The notes below the pieces were generated by a model. The model saw only the letters and a program-made list of their open reading frames with translations. It did not search any database and was not told where the DNA came from. Below are positions 1 through 9,196 of a stretch of DNA of 64,000 nucleotides, in pieces (position 1 is the first letter of the stretch; every line of letters begins with the position of its first letter). This DNA comes from an uncultured Draconibacterium sp. (GTDB lineage Bacteria > Bacteroidota > Bacteroidia > Bacteroidales > Prolixibacteraceae), in the NCBI RefSeq assembly GCF_963674925.1, contig NZ_OY771647.1:77501-141500 (forward strand), given 5' to 3'. The translations under genes were made by a program, and so were the position numbers.

Positions 1-110
1 ATAATTAAGGAATCGAACCTTATCATTTTTGTGCACCAGCATTATCTTCGTTCACTATTACTATGAACCTGCCACTGTTTTGTGGTCTTTTTACGACTTT
101 TCAGCCTCCG

Positions 111-184
111 TGGAGAATAAGGGAGTCGAACCCTTGACCTCTAGAATGCAAATCTAGCGCTCTAGCCAACTGAGCTAATCCCCC
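111..184 (-). tRNA. tRNA-Ala (anticodon TGC)
   Basis: The reverse strand folds into a complete 74-nt cloverleaf. The acceptor is GGGGGAT/ATTCTCC, the D arm starts GCTCAGTTGG, the anticodon loop is TTTGCAT within the stem CTAGA/TCTAG, and the T loop is TTCGACT. The discriminator A is encoded and CCA is not. It lies downstream of 16S and tRNA-Ile, the classic order of a bacterial rRNA spacer. The 23S gene must lie beyond the left edge; positions 1-110 show only spacer. Confidence 0.97.
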
Positions 185-262
185 GTCTTCAGTTTTCAGT
201 TTGCAGTCGCAGTTTTCAGTATTGTTACTGCTTACTGTGACTGTTTTCTGCTTACTGAGCAG

Positions 263-336
263 TAGTCCCGCCCAGACTTGAACTGGGGACCCCTACATTA
301 TCAGTGTAGTACTCTAACCAGCTGAGCTACGGGACT
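263..336 (-). tRNA. tRNA-Ile (anticodon GAT)
   Basis: The reverse strand gives a 74-nt cloverleaf with acceptor AGTCCCG/CGGGACT, anticodon stem CTACA/TGTAG around the loop CTGATAA, and T arm CCCAG/CTGGG. CCA is not encoded. It sits between 16S and tRNA-Ala in the rRNA operon spacer. Confidence 0.97.
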
Positions 337-474
337 GTTTTTTCTAAGCGCCAAGCTTCTGAGCTTTGGCTTTTAGCGCAGCTCCCGCTTTGCAACTCAT
401 TGTGTAATATTTTAAAAAAAGCAAGGACAACTTTCGTCAATCTCGTCACAGAAACTTTATTAAACCTGTGCTCC

Positions 475-1998
<1,524 letters not shown>

Positions 1999-2242
1999 AT
2001 ATAAAAAGTTTAATATCTTTCGCTCCAGGTTTACTTGTCTCTCTCAGAAATCAACAAAGTTGTTTTATTATTAACCTTGCTTTTTTGTGCTTCAAAATTT
2101 TAAAGAACTCGCGTAAAAAAACCAGCACCTTTGGTCTACCTCTTAATGCCGGTCATCTACTTTCTTGTATTTTTCTCTGACAATCTCTTCTCCTTAAATC
2201 TCCTCTCAATTGCCAGAACTCGTTTCCCTTTTAACGGGGCGA

Positions 2243-2273
2243 CAAAGGTAATTACTTTTTCAAAACCTCCAAA
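2243..2273 (-). promoter_or_regulatory. rrn promoter, proximal copy
   Basis: On the minus strand the sequence reads TTTG (2273-2270), a 19-nt spacer, then TACCTTTG (2250-2243). This matches the Bacteroidota primary sigma consensus TTG-N19-TAnnTTTG exactly. It is the promoter closest to 16S. Confidence 0.8.
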
Positions 2274-2417
2274 ACTTTTTTCGCTTTTTTTGAAACTTTA
2301 TCGCTAAAGTTTCTGCGGCTTTGACGCGATCTTCAGTGCCGTTCCACCAGCCTTCCAATCACTCGTCTTTTACTCTCATCTTGCCTCTTGAACGTCGCTT
2401 CGTTTTCAAAGCGGCTG

Positions 2418-2448
2418 CAAAGGTAAAGCTATTTTTGTTTCTGCCAAA
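2418..2448 (-). promoter_or_regulatory. rrn promoter, middle copy
   Basis: On the minus strand TTTG (2448-2445) is followed by a 19-nt spacer and TACCTTTG (2425-2418). The sequence just downstream, CAGCCGCTTTGA, is shared with the distal promoter, as expected of a duplicated promoter unit. Confidence 0.8.
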
Positions 2449-2590
2449 TACTTTTTAAAGTTTTTTCGAAACTTTTTTTTCGAACCGTTTGTCGTTCCAA
2501 AGACCGAAATCTTCTTCCCAACTTCCGGCCCTGCCTTTGCCGTTCTTAATCCCATTGTTTCTATGAACTGCGCTTCTCTCAAAGCGGCTG

Positions 2591-2620
2591 CAAAAGTAAT
2601 CAAGGTTTTTAATAATGCAA
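2591..2620 (-). promoter_or_regulatory. rrn promoter, distal copy
   Basis: On the minus strand TTG (2620-2618) is followed by a 19-nt spacer and TACTTTTG (2598-2591). It starts about 75 bp after the modC stop codon on the same strand. No clear hairpin terminator is visible between them. Confidence 0.75.
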
Positions 2621-2693
2621 GTACTTTAGCGAAATTAATTGCAACTATTCTGAGGTTAAAATCGCAACTAACTGACAATCTGAATGGAGTGAA

Positions 2694-3776
2694 TTAATAA
2701 ATTTTTAGCGAGGCTGATTTAAAAAGACAATACACCCGCTGCCCCTTCTCCAGGCACATACTTTTCTGTGAAGCTTCCGTGACTTCTACGATGATGTTTT
2801 CCCCCACATCGACCACACAAAAGGCCAGGCCGTCTTTTAAAAATACTTCTTTCATGATACCTTCTACCTGGTTACGAAGCGAGATATTTTGTACCGGCTC
2901 TTTCGATAAAGCGATGCTTTCGGGCTTGATCAGCACTTTTAGTTCCTGGTTTACCTCTACATCTTTTCCGATAGTTTGTGTCAAAGCCTGTATCTGCAGG
3001 TTGCTTTTATGGCTTTTCAGCAGAACCATATTCTTCGATTCGAGGTGCGCAAATACCGACAAGTGCAGTACATTATACCAGCCTGACTCGTGCATCAACT
3101 CCAAATTCTCGGGTCGATCCAACAGATCGGTAAACTTTCCGTGCCCCAGCAACTGCCCATTTTTCAGCAGCAACAAATTATCGGTAAGACTTAAAAGGTC
3201 GGGAAGATCGTGGCTTACTATTAATACAGGGAGCGAAAACTTCTGATGCACCCTGTTTAAATACGGAATTATTTCACGACGCAGGTTTACATCCAGTGCC
3301 GAAAAAGGTTCATCCATCAGCAATATTTTCGAACCACTGATAATCGCGCGCCCAATTGCGGCACGTTGTTTTTCTCCGCCGGAACATTGTTCGGGTTTCT
3401 TATTTAATAAATGAGCGATCTGCAAAGTTTCGATCACCTCATCGAAAAGTTCCTCATCGGGATTCTTTTCCCCATACAACAGGTTCTTCTTTATAGTATA
3501 ATGTGGGAAAAGTCGTTCGTCCTGAAAAACGTAGCCCACCCTTCTCTTCCTGATCTTAACATTTATCTTATTCTTAGTATCAAGAAGTATGTCGCCATTC
3601 AAATGAATATAACCAGAATCGGGAGTAACAATTCCCGCAATGGAATTAAGCAAACTTGTTTTCCCATGACCCGATGGTCCGAAAATTCCGGTAATCCCAT
3701 TTGGGATTTCAGCTTTTACATCGAGTGTAAAATCCTTTCGCTGTAGTTTTATATGAAAACTCAATGCCGCGCTCAT
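2694..3776 (-). CDS. modC: Molybdate ABC transporter ATP-binding protein ModC
   Basis: This is the cytoplasmic ATPase that powers molybdate import through ModB. Over 360 residues it has a Walker A GPSGHGKTS at 33-41, an ABC signature CSGGEKQ at 131-137 (Cys replaces the usual Leu), Walker B ILLMDE at 151-156 and a switch His at 189. The C-terminal region from about 290 looks like the MOP/TOBE domain typical of ModC. The start overlaps the end of modB by 4 bp, so the two are translationally coupled. As the last gene of the nif-mod run, it ties molybdenum supply to nitrogenase. Tungstate transport is possible, but the nif context favours molybdate. Confidence 0.92.
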   Translation of the reverse strand: MSAALSFHIKLQRKDFTLDVKAEIPNGITGIFGPSGHGKTSLLNSIAGIVTPDSGYIHLNGDILLDTKNKINVKIRKRRVGYVFQDERLFPHYTIKKNLLYGEKNPDEELFDEVIETLQIAHLLNKKPEQCSGGEKQRAAIGRAIISGSKILLMDEPFSALDVNLRREIIPYLNRVHQKFSLPVLIVSHDLPDLLSLTDNLLLLKNGQLLGHGKFTDLLDRPENLELMHESGWYNVLHLSVFAHLESKNMVLLKSHKSNLQIQALTQTIGKDVEVNQELKVLIKPESIALSKEPVQNISLRNQVEGIMKEVFLKDGLAFCVVDVGENIIVEVTEASQKSMCLEKGQRVYCLFKSASLKIY

Positions 3777-4474
3777 GCCGTTTTACTTTTTATTACACGA
3801 CGGTTTAAGAATTCGGCGGCGATCATTGCCAGCAAGGATAAGATAACAGAAACTAAAACCAAACGCATGGTTGAAGCTTCCTGTCCGGGAACCTGCATTT
3901 CAGAAAAAATGGCGAGTGGAAGTGTTTGTGTTTTGCCTTCGATGTTTCCGGCAAACGAAATGGTTGCTCCAAATTCGCCCAGACTTCTGGCAAACGAAAG
4001 AATAAAACCACTGATTACACCGGGTAATGCCAACGGAAGTGTGATCGTAAAAAACACTCTAAGATTTGAAGCTCCCAAAGTACGTGCAGCTTCTTCCAGT
4101 TTTTGGTCGACCAGTTCGATGGATAAACGAATGGAACGTGTAACCAATGGAAAGGACACAAAAATGGCTGCGATTACAGCCGCGTAAAACGAAAAGGCGA
4201 TTTGAATTCCGAATATCTCGTAAAAGAATTTACCTATAACTCCGCGGTTTCCGAAAACCAGTAATAATAAATAACCGGTTGTAATGGGAGGTAAAACCAA
4301 TGGTAAATGTATGATTCCTTCAACTACTGACTTGCCAAAAAACCTTTTTCGTGCCAGAAACCAGCCCACGGCTATGGCCAGCGGCAAGGTTATACCAGCA
4401 CAAATTAGGGCAACATATAACGATAATTGTATTGCCGACCACTCGCTTGCAGTATATGTAAAAAGCTCACTCAA
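3773..4474 (-). CDS. modB: Molybdate ABC transporter permease ModB
   Basis: This is the inner-membrane channel subunit of the molybdate importer. The 233-residue protein has about five to six hydrophobic segments. It carries the cytoplasmic EAA loop, EEAARTLGAS at about 127-136 followed by LPLALPG, which docks on ModC. The length is usual for ModB. It overlaps modC by 4 bp and modA by 8 bp, so modABC is one tight operon. Confidence 0.93.
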   Translation of the reverse strand: MSELFTYTASEWSAIQLSLYVALICAGITLPLAIAVGWFLARKRFFGKSVVEGIIHLPLVLPPITTGYLLLLVFGNRGVIGKFFYEIFGIQIAFSFYAAVIAAIFVSFPLVTRSIRLSIELVDQKLEEAARTLGASNLRVFFTITLPLALPGVISGFILSFARSLGEFGATISFAGNIEGKTQTLPLAIFSEMQVPGQEASTMRLVLVSVILSLLAMIAAEFLNRRVIKSKTA

Positions 4475-5228
4475 TCTTAAATCCGTGTTTTATCCAGATG
4501 TCTTTTGCTTCTTTCGAGGTCAGAAAATTATAAAAAAGCCTGGTTTGTTCGTTGTTTTTATTCTTTAAAATGGAGGCATAAAAACCAATTGGCGGGTGCA
4601 GCCCGTCAGGTACAATAGAAACGATCTTTACTTTTTTTGATTTCAATGCGTCGGTTTTATACACAATTCCCATTTCTACTTCGCCCAGTTCTACCACCAT
4701 TAATGCTGAACGCACATCTTTTGCCGGCAAGATCCGATCGCTTAAAGCATCGGCATAATCACCGCTCTCAATTGCTTCCCAGGCATAGTCGCCTGCCGGT
4801 ACATGTTTTGGGTCGCCAATTGACAGGCGTCCATTAAACTGTTCGGGAAAACGATCCAAAAATGTGATGGTATCGGTTTCACTATCGGAAGGAACGATCA
4901 CCGCCATGGACGTTCCTACAACTTTCTCTTTTGACGCAGGAACAACCAAATCTAAATCGATCAGGTAGTCTACCCATTTTTCATTGGCAGAAATATAAAC
5001 TGAAGGTTGTGCTCCCTGTTCAATTTGCCGGGCCAATGTTCCCGACGAGGCAAAATTCAGTTTAATATCAATGTCATTTTCTGCTTCGTAGATTTCGGCC
5101 AGCTCGGTTACCACATTTGTTAATCCTGCCCCACTAAAAACCAATAGCTCCGTTTGCTGCGATTTGTTTTTGTTGGTGCAAGCAAAAGTCATTACGAAAA
5201 CTATAAAGTAAAATATTAGTTTCTTCAT
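4467..5228 (-). CDS. modA: Molybdate-binding lipoprotein ModA
   Basis: This is the substrate-binding component that captures molybdate outside the inner membrane and hands it to ModB. I chose the ATG at 5228 because it begins MKKLIF and leads into a lipoprotein signal with lipobox-like FAC. The longer frame starting at 5306 adds 26 residues without signal character. The mature part opens LLVFSGAGLTNVVTELAE, the usual start of the ModA fold, and has the later SSGTLARQIEQGA and GEVEMGIVYKTDA regions. The protein has 253 residues. An inverted repeat lies about 100 bp upstream. Confidence 0.92.
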   Translation of the reverse strand: MKKLIFYFIVFVMTFACTNKNKSQQTELLVFSGAGLTNVVTELAEIYEAENDIDIKLNFASSGTLARQIEQGAQPSVYISANEKWVDYLIDLDLVVPASKEKVVGTSMAVIVPSDSETDTITFLDRFPEQFNGRLSIGDPKHVPAGDYAWEAIESGDYADALSDRILPAKDVRSALMVVELGEVEMGIVYKTDALKSKKVKIVSIVPDGLHPPIGFYASILKNKNNEQTRLFYNFLTSKEAKDIWIKHGFKIE

Positions 5229-5323
5229 AATTAATAATTTAAGCCAATGCCGAAATTCTAATCTTCTCCTCCCATGGAAAAGTAAGTAATTATTACGCAA
5301 AAACAACCTGAAACGCCGAAAGA

Positions 5324-5344
5324 TTCATGACAGCATTTCATGAA
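5324..5344. promoter_or_regulatory. Inverted repeat upstream of modA
   Basis: A perfect 7-bp inverted repeat, TTCATGA and TCATGAA with a 7-nt loop. It is itself flanked by a direct CCGAAAG repeat at 5316-5322 and 5345-5351. It sits between the stop of the small gene upstream and modA. There is no T-tract, so it looks more like an operator or RNA processing site than a terminator. Confidence 0.4.
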
Positions 5345-5372
5345 CCGAAAGTCGAATTCTGAGATCGATTTG

Positions 5373-5768
5373 CTAAGCCGGTTGTCCTTTTAATAATAAT
5401 CCTTCGCAAAAACTTTTCAAATCTCCCATGAAACCGATCATACGAGCTAATTCTTCATGCGTTGGATCTATTGGTTCCTGAACTTCCAACGAACAGTAAT
5501 TCATAAAACGATTCATAAACCTGGCTTCCTGATGAAACGGCTCGGGTATTTCGATATTCTTAGCCACCTGACGGAGCATGTAAGAAATCCCCTCGTGCTC
5601 GGGCATTTCGCCACTACTTATACACAAGGCTGTTAGATAATTTTCGATAGCCATACTTATCAAATTATAAACAACCTGGCTTCCAAACTTCTTTTTACTA
5701 GACGAACCTATTGCTGCTTTTGAATAACCATTAGCATCGTCGAAATACTTTTTCCATGTCTGTTCCAT
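5373..5768 (-). CDS. Small helical protein of the nif-mod cluster, HEPN-like
   Basis: A soluble 131-residue protein with no signal peptide or membrane segment. It is predicted by eye to be nearly all helical. The core KKKFGSQVVYNLISMAIENY and the following helices recall HEPN-fold proteins, but I do not see the R-X4-6-H ribonuclease motif. The resemblance is therefore weak. It lies 21 bp after the porin gene and about 145 bp before modA, all on one strand. Its context suggests a role linked to nitrogenase or molybdenum supply. The function is unknown. Confidence 0.6.
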   Translation of the reverse strand: MEQTWKKYFDDANGYSKAAIGSSSKKKFGSQVVYNLISMAIENYLTALCISSGEMPEHEGISYMLRQVAKNIEIPEPFHQEARFMNRFMNYCSLEVQEPIDPTHEELARMIGFMGDLKSFCEGLLLKGQPA

Positions 5769-5789
5769 AAGGCCTATATTTTAAAAGAT

Positions 5790-6959
5790 TTATATTATTA
5801 ATTGTAATCCAAGCGAAACATAATTGCCCGGGTATGTGGTGTTTTTAATGTAGCGGTTCTTTATTCCGTCGCCATCGTGAACTACATAGTGAAGATTCAC
5901 TTTCACTTTCTTTTTGGCAGATATCAGATTTACTCCAAAATCAAGTTTTGTATCGGTACCGTCGAAAAACGAAACGTCTTCAAAATTCTCGTCACCGGAG
6001 AACTTTTCGAACATTGCAGTAGGTTCCAACACCCAATCCTTTTTCAGGAATATATTGTAACCGGAGCGAACCATAAAACAGTTGGCGTTGTATTCGAGAT
6101 TGTTTTTACGTATTAAATGATTGTACTCTCCGTCGATTTTCAAATGACCAAGATATAAAGTTGCATCGGCACTTACAGTTTGCGTGCTTTTAAAAACATC
6201 AGTTTTTCCCTGAGAAGAAAAGCCAACGCCAAAAGTTGCACTGGTTTGCTTTTTCAACAAGTTGTTTGAGAAACAATATTTGTATTTCGAGAATTCCCTA
6301 TCGCCGAAGTTGAGCATAAAATGCCCCAGCAAAACCGGCGACCAATTTGTTTCCATAATACTCACCACATCCTGGCGATTGATAATGGATATATTATATA
6401 TAAGGGTTTGTTTTCCCAACTCACCCAAACCACCCAAATTAATTCCGGGGCTTATTCCGTTTGCTTTCCCGGTAACCAATTGGCGCAGGTAACACGAGTT
6501 CTCCGTTTTATCGAGCGAACTGGTTGTCCATGGCGAAGTTGTTGATTCACGGCTCAAATGCGGCAAGAAATAACCACCCGTTACATTTAACCAGTCACTT
6601 TCCGGAAGAAGATCGTAGGTAAAATAAGCACTCCATAGTACAACCGCTCCTGTGTTCACCACGCCTTTTGTAGATGAAAAACCATCTTTTGCCAGATTAT
6701 CGAACGATAACATTACGTCGTAGGACAGCTCGGGCAAAACATTTCCTTTCACGCCCAAACGTCCGCGCCTGAAATAAGAGGCAAAACGATTGGCTGCTTC
6801 TGCGTCATCAGAAGTCACCCCCCGACTTACAACATTCCAAAACTGAGCCTTTAAATAAGGAGTAATGGTTGGCTTAAACGGTTTTTCCTGAACGGTTTTT
6901 CCTGCCTGAACCCAAAATGCCGCGAAAAGCAGCAATAAGAATATTACCTTAAACTTCAT
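5790..6959 (-). CDS. Outer-membrane beta-barrel porin of the nif-mod cluster
   Basis: The 389-residue protein has a clear signal peptide (MKFKVIFLLLLFAAFWVQA), alternating amphipathic strands and a hydrophobic C-terminal strand (YVSLGLQLII), all typical of a barrel. The region around YFRRGRLGVKGNVLPELSYD at about 64-83 resembles the phosphate-selective porin (OprP/OprO) family. It starts 10 bp after nifV ends and precedes modABC. I infer that it lets an anion such as molybdate cross the outer membrane. The substrate cannot be read from the sequence. Confidence 0.75.
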   Translation of the reverse strand: MKFKVIFLLLLFAAFWVQAGKTVQEKPFKPTITPYLKAQFWNVVSRGVTSDDAEAANRFASYFRRGRLGVKGNVLPELSYDVMLSFDNLAKDGFSSTKGVVNTGAVVLWSAYFTYDLLPESDWLNVTGGYFLPHLSRESTTSPWTTSSLDKTENSCYLRQLVTGKANGISPGINLGGLGELGKQTLIYNISIINRQDVVSIMETNWSPVLLGHFMLNFGDREFSKYKYCFSNNLLKKQTSATFGVGFSSQGKTDVFKSTQTVSADATLYLGHLKIDGEYNHLIRKNNLEYNANCFMVRSGYNIFLKKDWVLEPTAMFEKFSGDENFEDVSFFDGTDTKLDFGVNLISAKKKVKVNLHYVVHDGDGIKNRYIKNTTYPGNYVSLGLQLII

Positions 6960-6969
6960 ATCCCCTGAT

Positions 6970-8094
6970 TTAAATGTTTGAAGAGATCAGGTTTTTCACC
7001 TCGTTAAAATGCAGATCGCGTTTTAACTCGGTAGAGAGCTTTTTAATTTTAGCTACAAGAATGGCCAGTTCGTTTTTCGGCAGAAAAATATTTCGTTTTT
7101 CCAACATCTCGTTAACCGCTCCCATTCCCGAGTGTTTGCCGATAACCAATTCGGTTTGCCGGCCAATTTCGTTCGGATTAAATGGCTGATATGAAAGTGG
7201 ATTCTCTTTTAAACTTCGGCAGTGAATTCCGGATTCGTGCGAAAAAACCAAATCTCCGGATACCGGTTTCGACAGTGCCAGTTTTCGTTCTGAAGCCTGC
7301 TCCACGAGTTTCGAAAGCTGAACCATCTTTTCACCTTCGAAATTAAAATCGTAACCACAGGAGTATTTCAGGGCAAAAGCTACTTCTTCCAAACAGGCAT
7401 TTCCGGCTCGTTCACCCAGCCCGTTTACCGTAAGACTTACACTTTGTGCGCCCGACTGCAAAGCTACAACGTGGTTGGCTGTTGCCATTCCCAAATCGTT
7501 GTGCCCGTGAAATTCAAAATCTACATCTGCAAAATCGCTGCTTAACCGGGTAAACAGTTTTTGCACAAAAAGCGGATTCAGAATTCCTACCGTATCGGCA
7601 ATACGCACACGTTTGGCACCGTATAAAGTTGTCAGGTAAATGTATTCTTTTAGGAAATCGTAATCGGCGCGCGAAGCATCCTGCGCACCAACCGCCACAA
7701 ATTCGAAATGATTTGTGGCAAAATTCATTATCCCGGGAAGGTTTTTTCGCACCCAGTCGCGCGACTTCCCAAGCGTTTCAAGTTGTATATCGGAAACCGG
7801 GAACGAAAGGTTGACCCTGTTTGCTCCGGTAGCAAGGGCAGCTTCCAAATCGTTGAAAGTTGCCCTGCACCAGCAGGTAGAAGCGAAGGAAAATCCCTGA
7901 TTGATCAAACAATGAATGTCACTCTGCTCTTTTTCGCCCATGGCCGGAGTCCCTATTTCCAATTCCGGTACTCCAATGTCATCGAGCTTTTGAGCAATTT
8001 CGAGTTTCTCTTTCAATGAAAATACTACACCCGGAGCTTGTTCTCCGTCACGCAGCGTAGTGTCGATCAAATATGGGAACTTCTCATCCTTCAT
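6970..8094 (-). CDS. nifV: Homocitrate synthase NifV
   Basis: NifV condenses acetyl-CoA with 2-oxoglutarate to give R-homocitrate, the organic ligand of FeMo-co. The 374-residue protein opens with the DRE-TIM signature DTTLRDGEQAPGV at 11-23. It keeps the metal motif FEFHGHNDLGMA and the catalytic region SHESGIHC. The length matches NifV rather than the longer isopropylmalate synthases, which also have a C-terminal regulatory domain. It lies in the nif block after the ferredoxin gene, separated by 216 bp holding a strong hairpin. Confidence 0.93.
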   Translation of the reverse strand: MKDEKFPYLIDTTLRDGEQAPGVVFSLKEKLEIAQKLDDIGVPELEIGTPAMGEKEQSDIHCLINQGFSFASTCWCRATFNDLEAALATGANRVNLSFPVSDIQLETLGKSRDWVRKNLPGIMNFATNHFEFVAVGAQDASRADYDFLKEYIYLTTLYGAKRVRIADTVGILNPLFVQKLFTRLSSDFADVDFEFHGHNDLGMATANHVVALQSGAQSVSLTVNGLGERAGNACLEEVAFALKYSCGYDFNFEGEKMVQLSKLVEQASERKLALSKPVSGDLVFSHESGIHCRSLKENPLSYQPFNPNEIGRQTELVIGKHSGMGAVNEMLEKRNIFLPKNELAILVAKIKKLSTELKRDLHFNEVKNLISSNI

Positions 8095-8135
8095 AATATA
8101 TAATTGTTATTGGTTTTCAATCCGATAAAAGTACC

Positions 8136-8151
8136 CCCGGCATAAGCCGGG
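8136..8151. other. GC-rich hairpin upstream of nifV
   Basis: A perfect 6-bp inverted repeat CCCGGC-ATAA-GCCGGG in an AT-rich spacer. Read on the minus strand it is followed by GGTACTTTTATC. It may be a weak terminator after the ferredoxin gene or a stabilising or processing stem ahead of nifV. Confidence 0.4.
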
Positions 8152-8310
8152 AATACAATACAAGTTGAAGTTTGATTAGTTCTGGCTATACCGATGAGCG
8201 AATAATTTCACCTATCGGCATTATCCATTGTAATTTCATCGTTTCGCTTAACGCTCACTCTGAAAACAATCAGGATAAGAGGGGAAAAACAATTGAGTAC
8301 GCAGTTTAAC

Positions 8311-8616
8311 TTACTCGCTTATGAGATAATCCTCAACGGCCTCCCCCTCTTCCAGTGCATCTAAAATTTCGTCGATTTTCTCTTCATTAATTCCTCCGTA
8401 CCAATAGTTATTCGGGTGAACAACCATAACCGGCCCCTGCGAGCAAACGTTTAAACAAGCGGTGGAAGAGACCGCAACATCGAGGCCGCGGTCGTTACAT
8501 TCTTCCATTATATATTGAATTAAATCGGATGAACCGTTTTTGTTACAATAACCTTGTGCATCGCCGGCAACCCGGTACGAGTTGCATACTAAAATGTGAA
8601 ATTCTGGTTTTTTCAT
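8311..8616 (-). CDS. Thioredoxin-like [2Fe-2S] ferredoxin
   Basis: A 101-residue protein of the thioredoxin-like ferredoxin family. Cys11, Cys24, Cys54 and Cys58 give C-X12-C-X29-C-X3-C, the ligand pattern of this family; Cys40 is extra. The family binds one 2Fe-2S cluster, and members occur in nif clusters of many diazotrophs. Here it lies between the NifX-like gene and nifV. It may supply electrons for cofactor assembly or nitrogenase; that role is inference. The acidic C-terminus is usual for ferredoxins. Confidence 0.88.
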   Translation of the reverse strand: MKKPEFHILVCNSYRVAGDAQGYCNKNGSSDLIQYIMEECNDRGLDVAVSSTACLNVCSQGPVMVVHPNNYWYGGINEEKIDEILDALEEGEAVEDYLISE

Positions 8617-8653
8617 GTCGTTCTATATTTTAAGTTGATACTATTTTAATCCT

Positions 8654-8736
8654 TGTCATTTCGAAGGAAGAATGACTGAGAAATCTTCTTCATTCAAACA
8701 GATTTCTCACCTTCGTCCCTCAGATTCGAAATGACA
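8654..8736. repeat. Palindromic intergenic repeat, copy 1
   Basis: An 83-bp cruciform-type element. Its outer arms TGTCATTTCGAA (8654-8665) and TTCGAAATGACA (8725-8736) are perfect 12-bp inverted repeats. Nested arms TGAGAAATCT and AGATTTCTCA are also perfect. It resembles repeats dispersed in Bacteroidota genomes. It lies between the ferredoxin and NifX-like genes. Confidence 0.75.
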
Positions 8737-8744
8737 GCTATTTA

Positions 8745-9092
8745 TTATTTACATTTTCCATTACAACTCGAAATCTGGTCGATATTACACGAACATGGTT
8801 GTACAATAATACCTTTGGCTTTTAGTGCTGCTTCTGGTTTTTCACCAATTTGAAGTGTATACACCTTCTCGCAGTCTTTTATTCGTTCGTAAACCATTGA
8901 CAGCCGGTCTCCTGAGAACTTATGATCCGTGTCGGGCATTTCCTCCGAATTTGATTTGCAATAGGAATTTACCATCCTGGTTTCGATAAGTTTTACATCG
9001 TTGGCTTTTACGTCGTAGATCGAAAAACTACGTGCTTTTCCAAAATGCTGGTCAACCTTTACGCCACTTGTTGTTGTTACTGCTATTCTCAT
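8745..9092 (-). CDS. NifX-like dinitrogenase cofactor-binding protein
   Basis: A 115-residue protein of the NifX/NafY/NifB-C-terminal family that binds FeMo-co or its precursor NifB-co. It opens with MRIAVTTTSGVKVDQHFGKA, the family signature with a conserved His, as also seen in the C-terminal domain of NifB here. The C-terminus is unusual for NifX in being cysteine-rich (PCSCNIDQISSCNGKCK), which suggests an Fe-S or metal-binding tail. It lies just downstream of nifB. I leave the symbol empty because several paralogues share this domain. Confidence 0.85.
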   Translation of the reverse strand: MRIAVTTTSGVKVDQHFGKARSFSIYDVKANDVKLIETRMVNSYCKSNSEEMPDTDHKFSGDRLSMVYERIKDCEKVYTLQIGEKPEAALKAKGIIVQPCSCNIDQISSCNGKCK

Positions 9093-9111
9093 TTGAATCT
9101 ATCTTTATTGT

Positions 9112-9183
9112 AATTTCGATCCTTCGACTGATGGAGAGAAAACTCAACTTTGAAACAGATTTCTCTCTCCGTTCGAAATGACA
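9112..9183. repeat. Palindromic intergenic repeat, copy 2
   Basis: About 72 bp with arms related to copy 1 at 8654: ATTTCGA at the left and TTCGAAATGACA at the right. An inner pair GGAGAGAAA and TTTCTCTCTCC pairs with one bulge. It lies between the NifX-like gene and nifB. It is more degenerate than copy 1. Confidence 0.65.
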
Positions 9184-9196
9184 TTATTATTATTCG

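Larger units (their letters stand above)
1999..2693 (-). other. rRNA operon leader and promoter region
   Basis: About 0.7 kb without a credible gene between modC and 16S. It carries three promoter units, listed separately, each followed by a related short block; the downstream two share CAAAGCGGCTGCAAA on the plus strand. Between 1999 and 2240 lies the transcribed leader, which is AT-rich with no fold I can assign. An open frame at 2406-2678 overlaps two of the promoters and is judged spurious. Confidence 0.75.

Noticed and set aside
1..110. Start of the 23S rRNA gene
   Set aside because: The bases show only spacer sequence; 23S must begin beyond the window.
2406..2678. A 90-codon frame between modC and 16S
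   Set aside because: It overlaps two rrn promoters and has no recognisable features.
5229..5372. A molybdenum cofactor riboswitch ahead of modA
   Set aside because: I could not find the conserved core of that RNA; only a simple inverted repeat is present.
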